From CAZWKQ01 sp964634005 (lineage in GTDB: Bacteria; Bacteroidota; Bacteroidia; Bacteroidales; JACABE01), in NCBI GenBank assembly GCA_964634005.1, contig CAZWKQ010000001.1:186001-250000 (forward strand): a stretch of 64,000 bases of DNA, written 5' to 3'. Made by a program: the position numbers and the translations under genes. Shown here piece after piece: positions 36,375 to 46,037 of the stretch (positions are counted from its first letter, which is position 1; the number at the start of each line of letters is the position of its first letter). The notes beneath the pieces are model-generated. The model was not told where the DNA came from. It made no database searches and worked only from the letters and a program-made list of their open reading frames with translations.

Positions 36375-37223
36375 CTAATTCTTAAAGTGCATTTGATTTG
36401 CCTGTAATATTTCGTAGTTATCAGCATCATAAATAAATACAACCAAAGATGCATGTTTCCAGTTAATTCCGGGTGTATCGGGAGGGAAGTTTTGTTTTAA
36501 TGAGTAAGAAAAATTATAATTTATTTCAGAATTAACAGTATTTGCTGCCAATCCGTTAGTTAAAGTTGCTCCCCAAATTCCGTTTACAACGTCTCTTAAC
36601 ATATGTCTGTGAACATAATTCGGGTCAATATTCGAATGATTTTGCTGAGGAGCTATAATACTATCTTCAGTTATAAGAAGTTGTATCATCAACTTTTTCT
36701 TGATGGTTTTCAAAAACTTAGTTGTAACAGTCCCTGATAACTTTTTAGCCACTGTATCATAAGTTGAGTTAATTTCAATATCCATTTCGGGAATTTGAGA
36801 CAGTACTTTAGATACTTTCGAAGGCCACAAATCATGATAAACAATATGGGATTTTTGAGGGAAACCTGTTCTGTTAATCATTCCGTTGGGTAATCCTGCC
36901 GAAGCAATACCAAAAAAATTGTACCATGCTGTACCGGCTTCAGTTCTGAAATCTTCGGGCAAATTTGGCCTTGGTTTTGAAAAATAATCATTTGAATGTA
37001 CTGCAACAATAATAACTTTATCGCCGTAAATTGAATCGATAAGAGCCCCCATAGCAGCTGCATCGGGGCAATTTGGACAAAAATGTCCGGTATAATCTTC
37101 TATTATTGCCCGCTTTCCGTACCATTCTTTTACCGGCATCGGAATATAAGGGTCATTAATTTTATCGCAGGAATAAAATAATACCAATAATGAAATCAGG
37201 ATTATTATAATATTTTTATTCAT
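36375..37223 (-). CDS. Omp28-related lipoprotein with thioredoxin-like domain
   Basis: 282 residues. The signal ends in FYSC (Cys19), a plausible lipobox. A thioredoxin-like domain follows with the redox pair at HFCPNCPDAAAMG (Cys49, Cys52), then VIIVAVHSNDYF. The length and these features match the Omp28 family of Bacteroidota outer-membrane proteins. It is the last gene of a three-gene minus-strand operon with a DUF6029 barrel and a TlpA-type protein. A role in envelope thiol-disulfide exchange is inferred from the CxxC pair and the TlpA neighbour. Convergent with the preceding gene (5 bases apart). Confidence 0.83.
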   Translation of the reverse strand: MNKNIIIILISLLVLFYSCDKINDPYIPMPVKEWYGKRAIIEDYTGHFCPNCPDAAAMGALIDSIYGDKVIIVAVHSNDYFSKPRPNLPEDFRTEAGTAWYNFFGIASAGLPNGMINRTGFPQKSHIVYHDLWPSKVSKVLSQIPEMDIEINSTYDTVAKKLSGTVTTKFLKTIKKKLMIQLLITEDSIIAPQQNHSNIDPNYVHRHMLRDVVNGIWGATLTNGLAANTVNSEINYNFSYSLKQNFPPDTPGINWKHASLVVFIYDADNYEILQANQMHFKN

Positions 37224-37235
37224 ATATACCTCTTT

Positions 37236-38906
37236 TTAAAAACTACTGGTTATTGTAATATTAAAACCATTTGATGCCGGCACTTGTCGGCATACACCAC
37301 CAACACAAACTATCCCTTCGTGTTGTTTGCCGTAAGAGAGCTGAATACGACTTGAATTTTTGATATAACCTATGCCAACGTTATAAAAATGAATTTTCTC
37401 ATTTTCATTACCGTAATTATATTGATCGCTTAATGAGAAAAACCATGTGGGAGCAATGGTATATTCTGCCATACCCATTAACCAATTTCCTTTATCCTGT
37501 TTTGTGCTTAAATGTTGTATTTCTGTTCTTATTGTTTTAAGCGGTGTTATTTTATAACTTAAATCAACGACAAAAATATTTGCATAAACAGTTGGAACTC
37601 CGGGATGGCCTTCAATAACAGCCTGATTGTAAATCAGATTCATCCACGAAAAAATTCCTTTAAGTTTACTATTGAATTTTTTTGAAACTTCTATGTTGAA
37701 ATCTTGAAAATAAAGTTCATCTCCAAATTTAAAAAACTTGGAATTATATCCATTAGTGCCTCCTTTGAACAATTCGGTAGTATCATTAAGTTTTTCGGTA
37801 ACAATTGAGTTTGCTTTCGAAAAATTCAACTTTACTTCAGTACCGTATTTACCTCCTAATAAAGTATTTTTGGGGATATTATAAACCACGTCTGCCTGCA
37901 GGCTCATTTCTCCGTTGGGCTGAGTAGCATAAGGATAATAGGCTGTTAATGAATAAGCATGCTGTCGTGTAAGAGCCGGTAAATAATTGATATTAAGCAT
38001 ATTTCCTGTTTCTGTTCGCTTCGATTTAAAGCCCATATTATCTATACGTTTTCCAGATAAAATAACCCCTAATCCTTTTTGAGAATAAGAAGTAGAAACA
38101 AGAAGAGCTTCGCCATGCCTGTAAATAAATGAGTTTTGCGAATTAGGATCATTACTTTTATAAACATATTCTGCATTAACACCTACCTTACCTCTTGAAA
38201 TATCTATTCTTCCGGCAACAGCACCAACATTTTCGGGCAAATTATATTTCTTAGAAGCATCGAATAAAATTTCCTCATCGGGCTGATACTTGCTTAAAGC
38301 GCTTGTACCGAGAGTAATTCGTGTTTTGCTTTCACTTAAAGAATTAAAAATATCATTAAGAACAAATTCGGCATCTGCACCTCTTACAATTCCGGGACCC
38401 TCGTCCCAAAAGTATCTTTGTGTCCCCAAAACAGCTTTTAATAATATTCCCTGAACCGGATTGAATTTAACTCTAACTCCGTCCATTGCGTTATCATATC
38501 CCAAATTTCTCTCTTCATAACTTCTGAAAATCATTCCGCTACCAAACTGTTCATAGTAATTTCCGACAGTTATTTCCAAATCGTCTATCTTGTAGGAAGC
38601 AAATCTGTATGCAATGCCGCTTCCTTTGTATCTGTTATCGAATCCTAATAAAGGATTTCTGTAGCTTTCATATCTTAATCCTGCAGTAAAATTGCCATTG
38701 GTATATATTAGGTTGGCAAATGCGTTCATTAGCATTTTCTCGGGAACATCAGGAGCTCCTATGGTAGAATCTTTCTGATAATACTGTGCATCGAGCTGGA
38801 AATTTCCCTGAATACTTCCATTGCTTAAAAAAGACTGCGCTTTAATACCGGCTGCAGATAATAATATGAACGATAATATTATAAATTTCTTTTTTAAAAT
38901 AAACAT
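37236..38906 (-). CDS. DUF6029 family outer-membrane beta-barrel protein
   Basis: 556 residues with a signal peptide (cleavage near IKAQS). The rest consists of alternating beta-strands of barrel type, such as NFTAGLRYESYRNPLLGFDNR, YKIDDLEITVGNYYEQFGSGM, GAVAGRIDISRGKVGVNAEYVY and a final aromatic-ended strand (NGFNITITSSF). A paired cysteine loop (VCVGGVC) sits near the end. This is the DUF6029 family of Bacteroidota. It lies between tlpA-like (11 bases) and Omp28 (12 bases) genes, so the three form an operon. Its function is unknown. Confidence 0.82.
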   Translation of the reverse strand: MFILKKKFIILSFILLSAAGIKAQSFLSNGSIQGNFQLDAQYYQKDSTIGAPDVPEKMLMNAFANLIYTNGNFTAGLRYESYRNPLLGFDNRYKGSGIAYRFASYKIDDLEITVGNYYEQFGSGMIFRSYEERNLGYDNAMDGVRVKFNPVQGILLKAVLGTQRYFWDEGPGIVRGADAEFVLNDIFNSLSESKTRITLGTSALSKYQPDEEILFDASKKYNLPENVGAVAGRIDISRGKVGVNAEYVYKSNDPNSQNSFIYRHGEALLVSTSYSQKGLGVILSGKRIDNMGFKSKRTETGNMLNINYLPALTRQHAYSLTAYYPYATQPNGEMSLQADVVYNIPKNTLLGGKYGTEVKLNFSKANSIVTEKLNDTTELFKGGTNGYNSKFFKFGDELYFQDFNIEVSKKFNSKLKGIFSWMNLIYNQAVIEGHPGVPTVYANIFVVDLSYKITPLKTIRTEIQHLSTKQDKGNWLMGMAEYTIAPTWFFSLSDQYNYGNENEKIHFYNVGIGYIKNSSRIQLSYGKQHEGIVCVGGVCRQVPASNGFNITITSSF

Positions 38907-38917
38907 TACTATAAGTT

Positions 38918-39445
38918 TTATTCTGAAATATTTTCGCCTTTAGATAATTTTCTAACTAATTCAATAAGTTGTAATTCACTGCCTTCCGAAAACGAGGTGT
39001 GTTGCCATACAATTTCTCCGTTACCGTTAATCAGAAAAGTATGAGGAATCATATTTACATTCATGGCTCTTTTAAAATCGCTGTTAACATCAAGCAATAC
39101 TTCATACTTCCAATTATTACCGTTAACCGTCGGTAAAACTCTTGAAGATGAACGTGGATCATCTATTGATACTGCAATTAATTTAACTCCAGTTTCTTCC
39201 TGCCATTCATCATAAACTTCGGCAATAGTCGATAATTCTTTCATACAGGGTTTGCACCATAGAGCGAAAAAACTTAAGATTATAGGTTTCCCGTTATTTG
39301 AAATCTGAGATGTGTTAAACGTTTTTCCGTCAACAGTTTTAATTGTTACAGAAGGAATTTTCTTTGTTTTAAGTTCATTCTGTTGAGCAAATACTCCACT
39401 TATTAATAGTAAGTTTACAAACAATAAAATCTGAATTTTTTTCAT
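38918..39445 (-). CDS. TlpA/ResA-like periplasmic thioredoxin
   Basis: 175 residues with a signal peptide (cleavage near VFAQQ). A thioredoxin fold carries the redox motif WCKPC (Cys64, Cys67) in SFFALWCKPCMKELSTIAEV, a peroxiredoxin-like LIAVSIDDPRS, and the cis-Pro loop MIPHTFLINGNG. It would act in the periplasm as a disulfide reductase. First gene of the operon with DUF6029 and Omp28. On the minus strand a TTTG (39496-39499) and TAATTTTG (39471-39478) lie upstream, but their 17-base spacing is shorter than usual. Confidence 0.88.
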   Translation of the reverse strand: MKKIQILLFVNLLLISGVFAQQNELKTKKIPSVTIKTVDGKTFNTSQISNNGKPIILSFFALWCKPCMKELSTIAEVYDEWQEETGVKLIAVSIDDPRSSSRVLPTVNGNNWKYEVLLDVNSDFKRAMNVNMIPHTFLINGNGEIVWQHTSFSEGSELQLIELVRKLSKGENISE

Positions 39446-39470
39446 TGAATTACAGGTTTAAGATATTTTT

Positions 39471-39499
39471 CAAAATTAGTAATTTATTACCTTAACAAA
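39471..39499 (-). promoter_or_regulatory. Possible promoter for the TlpA-DUF6029-Omp28 operon
   Basis: Minus strand TTTG, 17-base spacer, TAATTTTG, with the -7 box 25 bases upstream of the ATG. The spacing is shorter than the 19-20 usual in this phylum. Confidence 0.4.
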
Positions 39500-39525
39500 T
39501 TCTATTAACTGATTTTTAACATATT

Positions 39526-39558
39526 AAAAAAGGCTGTCGAAAATTGACAGCCTTTTTT
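39526..39558 (-). terminator. Rho-independent terminator after the uppS-bamA-skp operon
   Basis: A perfect 13-bp stem (AAAAAAGGCTGTC at 39526-39538, complement at 39546-39558) with a 7-base loop and flanking A/T runs. It lies between the second ompH-like gene and the next minus-strand operon. Confidence 0.88.
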
Positions 39559-39563
39559 AAATA

Positions 39564-40079
39564 TTATTTTAAACCCAACTTTTTCTTGACCAGCGGCATT
39601 ATGTCGTCACTTGAATCTTCATATAATAATGCCCCTACACCACTATCGAAAATATAAGTATATTTGTTTTCCTGAGCAACTTCTTCAATAGCTTTTTTAG
39701 CTTTATCTATAATAGGAGTAAGCAGTTTTTTCTCTCTTTCCTGATAGTCTTTCTGAGCATTATCTTGATAATCTTCAATTCGAGCCTGCATATCCTGCAA
39801 TTCACGAGTTTTTGTTTGTTTAATCAGGTCCGACATTTGCGATTGATTATTAATAAAGTCCTGATATTTCGATTCAAATTCGGCTTTCATATTTTTCAAT
39901 GTAGCCTCGAGTTCTTTCACATGTCTTTGAAGTGTTGCGTATGCAGAATCTCTTCCGGGCATAATTTTCAATAACTCATTAGAATCGATATGACCTAATT
40001 TTACGACTTTTTGCGCCAAAGAAATGTTTGAAACGCTTAAAAATAAAGCTAAAGATATTAATACTAAAAATTTTTTCAT
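39564..40079 (-). CDS. OmpH/Skp-family periplasmic chaperone (second copy)
   Basis: I start at the ATG of MKKFLVLISL (40077-40079), because an upstream in-frame ATG would add 20 residues before the signal peptide. 171 residues: signal peptide (cleavage near LAQK), then VVKLGHIDSNELLKIMPGRDSA, a long coiled coil of about 75 residues and the closing VAQENKYTYIFDSGVGALLYEDSSDD. This is the OmpH/Skp layout; Skp trimers hold unfolded outer-membrane proteins on their way to BamA. Last gene of the envelope operon, followed at once by a terminator. Confidence 0.9.
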   Translation of the reverse strand: MKKFLVLISLALFLSVSNISLAQKVVKLGHIDSNELLKIMPGRDSAYATLQRHVKELEATLKNMKAEFESKYQDFINNQSQMSDLIKQTKTRELQDMQARIEDYQDNAQKDYQEREKKLLTPIIDKAKKAIEEVAQENKYTYIFDSGVGALLYEDSSDDIMPLVKKKLGLK

Positions 40080-40142
40080 TGTTATTATCTGTTTAAAATG
40101 GGTTGCAAAAGTAAATATTTTTGTTGAAAATAAATACATGTC

Positions 40143-40760
40143 TTATTTTCTTTCTCCTGATTTTTCATTATTTTCTCTGTTACCGCCTGTTGGTTGAGCA
40201 GCTTTAGTACCGGTACCCGAACTTGCAGCAGGTTTAGTAGGTTTATTTAGTTTATACCCTAAATCGTCCAAAATTTCATCGCTTATGTCATATTTAGCAT
40301 CGGCATAAATAATTGTCAAACTGCCGGCTTTATCAAATACAAAAACATAATTTTTTTCCTGAGCTCTTTTCTCAATTGCATTATAAACTCTGTCCTGAAT
40401 AGGTTTTATCAAATCCTGACGTTTTTTGAAAAGGTCACCGTCTTTTCCGAATCTCTTTTTCTGCAATTCTTTAGCTTCTTTTTCGGCAGCTATTATTTCA
40501 CTTTCACGTTTTTTCTTCATTTCTTCGGGCAAAAGAACCGATTCGTTCTGAAATGCTTTATAAAGATTATCGACTTCTTTTAATTTTTGTTCAATTTCTT
40601 TTTGCCACTGTTTCGACAAGTTATCTATTTCATTTTGAGCATCTTTATATTCGGGTATATTGCTCAAAATGTATTCTGAATCAATATATGCGTATTTTTG
40701 TGAAAATATTGCAGTTGTTGATATCAACAAAATTGCAAAACTCAATAATACTTTTTTCAT
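40143..40760 (-). CDS. OmpH/Skp-family periplasmic chaperone (first copy)
   Basis: 205 residues: signal peptide (cleavage near IFSQK), YAYIDSEYILSNIPEYKDAQNEI, a charged coiled coil about 40-110, and EKRAQEKNYVFVFDKAGSLTIIYAD before a low-complexity tail rich in Pro, Gly and Lys (about 175-205). That tail is absent from the second copy. Directly after bamA (53 bases), the usual partner arrangement in Bacteroidota. Confidence 0.9.
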   Translation of the reverse strand: MKKVLLSFAILLISTTAIFSQKYAYIDSEYILSNIPEYKDAQNEIDNLSKQWQKEIEQKLKEVDNLYKAFQNESVLLPEEMKKKRESEIIAAEKEAKELQKKRFGKDGDLFKKRQDLIKPIQDRVYNAIEKRAQEKNYVFVFDKAGSLTIIYADAKYDISDEILDDLGYKLNKPTKPAASSGTGTKAAQPTGGNRENNEKSGERK

Positions 40761-40813
40761 TTTATTTAATTTTTTAATGTTAACTTATATTCAATCTCAA
40801 ATAATGTGCCAAA

Positions 40814-43360
40814 TTAATCAATTGATTGGTTAATTGAAAAATGGAACTGACCTCCAGCAGCATCTGAAAATCCCGGTACTTTATCGAAGCCGTAACCCCA
40901 ATCTAAGCCTAACATACCAAACATTGGCAAAAATATTCTAACTCCGACACCGGTTGATTTATACATATTATAAGGGTTAAATTGTTTGAAAGATGCCCAT
41001 GCATTACCTCCCTCAATAAATGCCAAACCGTAGATAGTTGCATTTGGATTTAATGATAACGGGTACCTTAATTCGACGGTAAACTTATCGTAAACATTAC
41101 CACCTGTGTAATTAACACCGTCTCTTGGTGTAAGGGTATTATTTCCATAACCCCTCATAGCAATAAGTTCTCTGCCGTCGAGAGCATAACCCGAAAGCCC
41201 GTCACCGCCTAAATAGAACCTTTCAAAAGGAGGATAACCCACTTTGTCGTTGTAATAACCAACAAATCCAAATCTCGCCTTAGTATTTAGAACCCATTTT
41301 CCTGTTAAATTGAAGAACCAAGAAGCTTTAAATTTCCATTTATGATATTCGAGCCATTTATATTTTTCTTGGTCACTAATATTGTCGTAATCTTTTTTGT
41401 TAAAGAGGGAATATGGCGGTGTAAACTGCATTGAGAGAGATATTTCAGAACCCGATCTTGCATAAATAGGAGCATCTATAGAGTTTCTCGCAATCACTAA
41501 GCCATAATTCAAATTGTTTGAATATCCGTCGCTAAAAGTAAATAATGACTTATAATTGTGTAAAATATAATTTTGTAAGCTCAAAGTATGATAAATGGTA
41601 AAATAATCATCAGGCCATTTTAGTCTTTTACCCAGTCCTAAAGAAATACCGTTTATTGTTAAAGAAGCATAAGCCGAATTGTCGGAATCATAACCGTTTG
41701 TTTGCACTGAATGATAGACTGAAACACTAAAAGCATTCGGTTTCTTTCCGCCTAACCAAGGTTCGGTGAATGATGCACTAAGCGAATAATAGTATTTACC
41801 GTTGGTTTGACCTCTTAAGCTTAGTTTTTGCCCGTCTCCTGCTGGTAATGGACGCCAGGCTCCTTTTTTAAATATATTTCGAGCTGAAAAGTTGTTGAAA
41901 GATAAACCTAATGTCCCAACAACCATGCCTCCGCCCCAGCCACCTGAGAGCTCAACCTGATCTGACGATGTTTCTTCAACCTGATATTCAATATCTACTG
42001 TTCCGTTTTCGGCATTTGGTATAGGAACAGGCTTTAAAGTTTCTTGATTAAAATAACGCAATTGAGCAAGCTCGCGGGTTGTCCTAATTAAATCAGACCT
42101 GCTGAACAACTGACCGGGTACTGTTTTAATTTCTCTTATTATTACATGATCATTGGTTTTTGTATTACCCTTAACGGTAACCTTGTTTATTCTTGCCTGT
42201 TTACCTTCCCTTATTCTTATTTCTATATCTATTGAATCATTTTCAACTTGAACTTCGACAGGTATTGCCTGAAAAAACAAATATCCCTCATCCATATACA
42301 ATGAGCTGATATCATATCCGTTAGGGTTAAAATTCAGGTTTCTGCTGAGGGCTTCTTGATTATATACATCTCCCTTTTTTATCTTTAATATTTCGCTCAA
42401 TTGAGCCGAAGAGTGCTTCGTATTTCCGACAAAAGAAATATTTCTGAAATAATATTTATGACCTTCGTAAACCCATAAATCGATATTTATCAGCTTGTTA
42501 GATACTTTATAAATTGAGTCTTTTATTATTTTAGCATCTCTGAACCCCAATTCGTTGTACTTATTAATAATATTTTCCAAATCGTTTTTATAATCATCCT
42601 CAATAAATTTCGACGATTTGAAAATTCTGTATATCTTTTTTGTTTTCGTTTCCTTTAAAGCTCTTCTGATTTTACTATCAGTCAATTGCTCATTTCCGTA
42701 AATATTAATTTGATTAATTTTTACCCTTTTATTTTTTTTAATGTCAATAACTAAAAAAACGCTGTTGCTAACAGTGGTATCAATAACTTGTCTGATTTCT
42801 ACTTCAGAATTAAGGTATCCTTTTTTGCCAAAATACTTATTTATGGCATTAGTAGTTCTTCTTATAAGGTTTTCGGTAACTACATCCCCGCTCGAAATTT
42901 TAATTTCTTCTCTAATTTTATCGGCTTCACCTTTTCTAACTCCTAAAAATCTGAATTTTGATAATCGGGGACGCTCCTGAAGAAATATATCCAGAAAAAT
43001 TATTTTTCCTTGAATTTTTGTTGCAGTTATTTTAACGTTCTCAAAAAGTCCCTGATCCCATAACTTATCGATGGCTGCGGAAATTTTTTCGCCGGGTATC
43101 ATTATTTTGTCGCCCACAGTTAAACCCGATATTAATATTAACATATTATTATCCAAAAAATTAACACCGGTAACAGTTATACCGCCTATTTCGTATTCTT
43201 TGGGATTGGAATAATCGATATCGGAAAGTTCATTACCTAAAGTAATTTGAGAAAAAACAGGTAAAGAAAAAATATTTAAAATTGAAATAAATAATATAAT
43301 GAACTTTTGTTTAATAAAAATTACTCGAAAAGCAGAAATTAAGAGTTTTGTAAGTTTCAT
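40814..43360 (-). CDS. bamA: Outer-membrane protein assembly factor BamA
   Basis: I start at the ATG at 43358-43360; a TTG one codon earlier is less likely. 848 residues: a long signal region (to about residue 39, VFSQ), five POTRA domains (about 55-440; for example IGGITVTGVNFLDNNMLILISGLTVGD and RINKVTVKGNTKTNDHVIIREI), and a C-terminal barrel with GGWGGGMVVGTLGLSFNN, the lid-lock motif region FYLGGDGLSGYALDGRELIAMRGYG and the final strand GQFHFSINQSID. BamA inserts beta-barrel proteins. It lies 5 bases after uppS and upstream of two Skp-like chaperones. The final residue is not the usual Phe. Confidence 0.95.
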   Translation of the reverse strand: MKLTKLLISAFRVIFIKQKFIILFISILNIFSLPVFSQITLGNELSDIDYSNPKEYEIGGITVTGVNFLDNNMLILISGLTVGDKIMIPGEKISAAIDKLWDQGLFENVKITATKIQGKIIFLDIFLQERPRLSKFRFLGVRKGEADKIREEIKISSGDVVTENLIRRTTNAINKYFGKKGYLNSEVEIRQVIDTTVSNSVFLVIDIKKNKRVKINQINIYGNEQLTDSKIRRALKETKTKKIYRIFKSSKFIEDDYKNDLENIINKYNELGFRDAKIIKDSIYKVSNKLINIDLWVYEGHKYYFRNISFVGNTKHSSAQLSEILKIKKGDVYNQEALSRNLNFNPNGYDISSLYMDEGYLFFQAIPVEVQVENDSIDIEIRIREGKQARINKVTVKGNTKTNDHVIIREIKTVPGQLFSRSDLIRTTRELAQLRYFNQETLKPVPIPNAENGTVDIEYQVEETSSDQVELSGGWGGGMVVGTLGLSFNNFSARNIFKKGAWRPLPAGDGQKLSLRGQTNGKYYYSLSASFTEPWLGGKKPNAFSVSVYHSVQTNGYDSDNSAYASLTINGISLGLGKRLKWPDDYFTIYHTLSLQNYILHNYKSLFTFSDGYSNNLNYGLVIARNSIDAPIYARSGSEISLSMQFTPPYSLFNKKDYDNISDQEKYKWLEYHKWKFKASWFFNLTGKWVLNTKARFGFVGYYNDKVGYPPFERFYLGGDGLSGYALDGRELIAMRGYGNNTLTPRDGVNYTGGNVYDKFTVELRYPLSLNPNATIYGLAFIEGGNAWASFKQFNPYNMYKSTGVGVRIFLPMFGMLGLDWGYGFDKVPGFSDAAGGQFHFSINQSID

Positions 43361-43365
43361 CAAGT

Positions 43366-44112
43366 TTATAAATTTAATAATTGTTCGCTTGTCATTCCAA
43401 ATCTTCTTTCTCTGTTTTGAAAATCCAATATTGCCTCATAAAGATTTTCTTTTCTGAAATCAGGCCAAAGCACAGGGGTAAAGTATAATTCGGAATATGC
43501 AATTTGCCAAAGCAGAAAGTTACTAACACGATATTCTCCGCTTGTCCTTATTAATAATTCAGGGTCGGGATATTGTGAAGTACAAAGATATTTTGATATA
43601 AGCTCCTGATTTATTGAATTGACATCAATAACTTGTTCAGCCGCATCTTTGGCAATGTTCTGAATTGCTTTTGTAAGTTCCCATCTCGAACTGTAGCTTA
43701 AAGCCAGTATCAATGTCATTTGGTTATTGTTGGAAGTGTTTTCAATAGCTTTTACCAGTTCATTATAAGTATTAGTTTCCAAACTTTGAATATCGCCTAT
43801 TGCCTGTAGTTTAATATTATTGTCGTTTAAAGTTTTTGTTTCCTGATTAATAGTATTAACAAGGAGGTTCATCAATGCATCGACTTCTGATTTTGGTCTG
43901 TTCCAATTTTCGGTCGAAAAAGCATAAAGAGTAAGATACTTAATACCTATTTCTGCGGCAGCTTCAACTGTTTCTCTTACTGCCTTAACTCCATTTTGAT
44001 GACCAAAAGTTCTGTCGTGCTTACGCTGCTGAGCCCATCTGCCATTACCATCCATTATAATGGCAACATGCTGAGGAATTTTATTTTTATCTAACTGTTC
44101 TTTTATACTCAT
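43366..44112 (-). CDS. uppS: Isoprenyl transferase (undecaprenyl diphosphate synthase) UppS
   Basis: 248 residues. VAIIMDGNGRWAQQRKHDRTFGHQNG holds the catalytic Asp and the substrate-binding Gly-Arg-Trp of cis-prenyltransferases; LYAFSTENWNRP and LLIRTSGEYRVSNFLLWQ with AYSELYFTPVLWPDF complete the family motifs. It makes the C55 carrier used for peptidoglycan and for the polysaccharide locus at the right of the window. Located between DUF6089 and bamA. Confidence 0.96.
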   Translation of the reverse strand: MSIKEQLDKNKIPQHVAIIMDGNGRWAQQRKHDRTFGHQNGVKAVRETVEAAAEIGIKYLTLYAFSTENWNRPKSEVDALMNLLVNTINQETKTLNDNNIKLQAIGDIQSLETNTYNELVKAIENTSNNNQMTLILALSYSSRWELTKAIQNIAKDAAEQVIDVNSINQELISKYLCTSQYPDPELLIRTSGEYRVSNFLLWQIAYSELYFTPVLWPDFRKENLYEAILDFQNRERRFGMTSEQLLNL

Positions 44113-44142
44113 TAAAAAAGAATTTGAACAATATAACGCAGG

Positions 44143-45024
44143 TTAGTAGTATATATTTTCCTTATAATTAAATCCTTTTTCAAAACATGATGGTTTAGCT
44201 TTGTAACCGAGTTTAAAAGTTATAAAAACTCCTGCAAAAGAATACCAGTCTTTAGTAGATGAGTTGCCTCTCGATTCGCCTTCCAAATGAGGAGGATAAG
44301 GCAGTAATGTTGACGGGTCAACTAATTCGGGGGTTCTATCGGCAAGAGCAACTGCAACAGTCCCTCTTTCACCAAGAAGTATATTTTTGTCAATATAGGC
44401 TGTACTAATATCATCGATATAATCGGTAAAAGTTTTGCGGATTCCCCATTCGGCTCCTATACAAATAGCCTTAGAAACGCTGTATTTTACTCCAAGCCCG
44501 AATGGTATTGTAAACTCCGTAAGCGAATATGGTTTTCTTTCGGGATAAGAAGCATATCCTTGCCCCTCTAAGCCTAAAGGTTGTAAATCGTACCACTTGC
44601 CCTCATTTGTTGCCGGATTTACCCAATATGCCTGTGGATTGAAGTGGAAAAAGCCAATACCGGCAAATATGTATGGAGTAAACCTATGTTTTTTACTTCC
44701 GGTAAAATATCCGAGAAAATTAAGCTCTACCTGTGAAGAAATTTCAAAAATATCGGACCTGAAACTTAAATTTCTAATATTGTCAAAATCTGCATCACTG
44801 GCTTCAACTCTTCCGTAAAGAGCATTTAGTTTTAATGCCCAGTGAGGATTAAGATTATATCTGTATATTATTCCGCCTGCAATTTTGGGATTGTAAAACT
44901 GTGATGAAGTATTTATATCGCCCAGATAGTATGACGTACCGGCTAATATACCCAACTCCGAACGTTGTGCATACATTATATTGCACATTAACACAACTGA
45001 TACTATCGAAATTATTTTTTTCAT
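44143..45024 (-). CDS. DUF6089 family outer-membrane barrel protein
   Basis: Start chosen at the ATG of MKKIISIVSV (45022-45024), since the longer frame would put 15 residues before the signal peptide. About 293 residues. After the signal (cleavage near YAQR) come SELGILAGTSYYLGDINTSSQFYNPK, YRYNLNPHWALKLNALYGRVE and FTPYIFAGIGFFHFNPQAYW, typical of PorT/OmpA-type eight-strand barrels. The DUF6089 family sits upstream of uppS in many Bacteroidota, as here (30 bases). Function unknown; an envelope role is inferred from its position. Confidence 0.82.
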   Translation of the reverse strand: MKKIISIVSVVLMCNIMYAQRSELGILAGTSYYLGDINTSSQFYNPKIAGGIIYRYNLNPHWALKLNALYGRVEASDADFDNIRNLSFRSDIFEISSQVELNFLGYFTGSKKHRFTPYIFAGIGFFHFNPQAYWVNPATNEGKWYDLQPLGLEGQGYASYPERKPYSLTEFTIPFGLGVKYSVSKAICIGAEWGIRKTFTDYIDDISTAYIDKNILLGERGTVAVALADRTPELVDPSTLLPYPPHLEGESRGNSSTKDWYSFAGVFITFKLGYKAKPSCFEKGFNYKENIYY

Positions 45025-45154
45025 TTTTCGAACTTTTAAGATTATATTCCTGAAATAAATTACAAACAATCAAAAACTTACAAAGCAACCTATCATTTTC
45101 AACAAGTTAGCAAAAATAGTATTTTATTTGATTTTAAACAACTTTTTATTCCAA

Positions 45155-46033
45155 TCAATTTCTGGCATCGTTACCCCATAGTAACTTGAGCCTGATTGTT
45201 GAAAAGAAGTTTTGACGTAGCATTTTAACAAGGTTTATCGTAAATGAATTCTTTTTTACGACGAGTTCGGTATTGGATGTAAAACTAAACTCACGCGAAT
45301 CGAGACTTGCCGAATAGTTTACATCACGTGATTGAACATTAATTCTGATTATACTGGTGTCGGGTATAATGATAGGTCTTACTGTAAGATTGTGAGTTGC
45401 TATGGGAGTAATAACCAAACTTTGAGAATCGGGAGTGATGATAGGACCTCCGCAGCTTAAAGAATATGCAGTAGAGCCTGTTGGGGTTGCAATTATTAAT
45501 CCGTCGGACCAATAGGAATTCAAAAATTCATCATTTACAAATACCTTGATAGTGAGCATTGATAACGGATTTTGCTTATATACAGTCATTTCATTAAGAG
45601 CATAGTTTACTTCTCCAAAAGGATTATTTTCGGTTTCAAGCGAAATAAGAGTTCTTTTTTCGAGTTTATAGCTGCCTTCAGCAATTGCCTCGATTGTAGG
45701 AATAATCATTTCTTTTTGAATACTGGCCAAAAAACCGAGCCTTCCCATATTAATACCTAAAATAGGAATCCCCGAATCTCTTACCAATGTTATGGTATCG
45801 AGCAAAGTGCCGTCGCCTCCCAATGAAAGTAAAAAATCAGTATTTCTGTTTATTTCAATATGATTTGTAAAAAGTTCAAAATCAGGTGTTAGATTTATAT
45901 CCGATTTTATCTGATCAAAAAATGGTTTGTATATATTTATTTTTATACCTTTTTCATTAAGTTTGTCTATCAGTAATTGTAAATAACTAATATATTCCTT
46001 GCCAATATTTTTACCAAATAAAGCTATTTTCAT
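45155..46033 (-). CDS. nadK: NAD kinase
   Basis: 292 residues. The NAD-kinase motif LGGDGTLLDTITLVRDSGIPILGINMGRLGFLA (about 71-103) holds the catalytic Asp of GGDGT; YALNEMTVYK and GLIIATPTGSTAYSLSCGGPII follow in the right order. It phosphorylates NAD to NADP in the cytoplasm. It lies 4 bases after the Omp85-like gene, inside the envelope operon; the position next to a CBS protein raises the thought of adenylate control, which is speculation. Confidence 0.95.
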   Translation of the reverse strand: MKIALFGKNIGKEYISYLQLLIDKLNEKGIKINIYKPFFDQIKSDINLTPDFELFTNHIEINRNTDFLLSLGGDGTLLDTITLVRDSGIPILGINMGRLGFLASIQKEMIIPTIEAIAEGSYKLEKRTLISLETENNPFGEVNYALNEMTVYKQNPLSMLTIKVFVNDEFLNSYWSDGLIIATPTGSTAYSLSCGGPIITPDSQSLVITPIATHNLTVRPIIIPDTSIIRINVQSRDVNYSASLDSREFSFTSNTELVVKKNSFTINLVKMLRQNFFSTIRLKLLWGNDARN

Positions 46034-46037
46034 TTTT

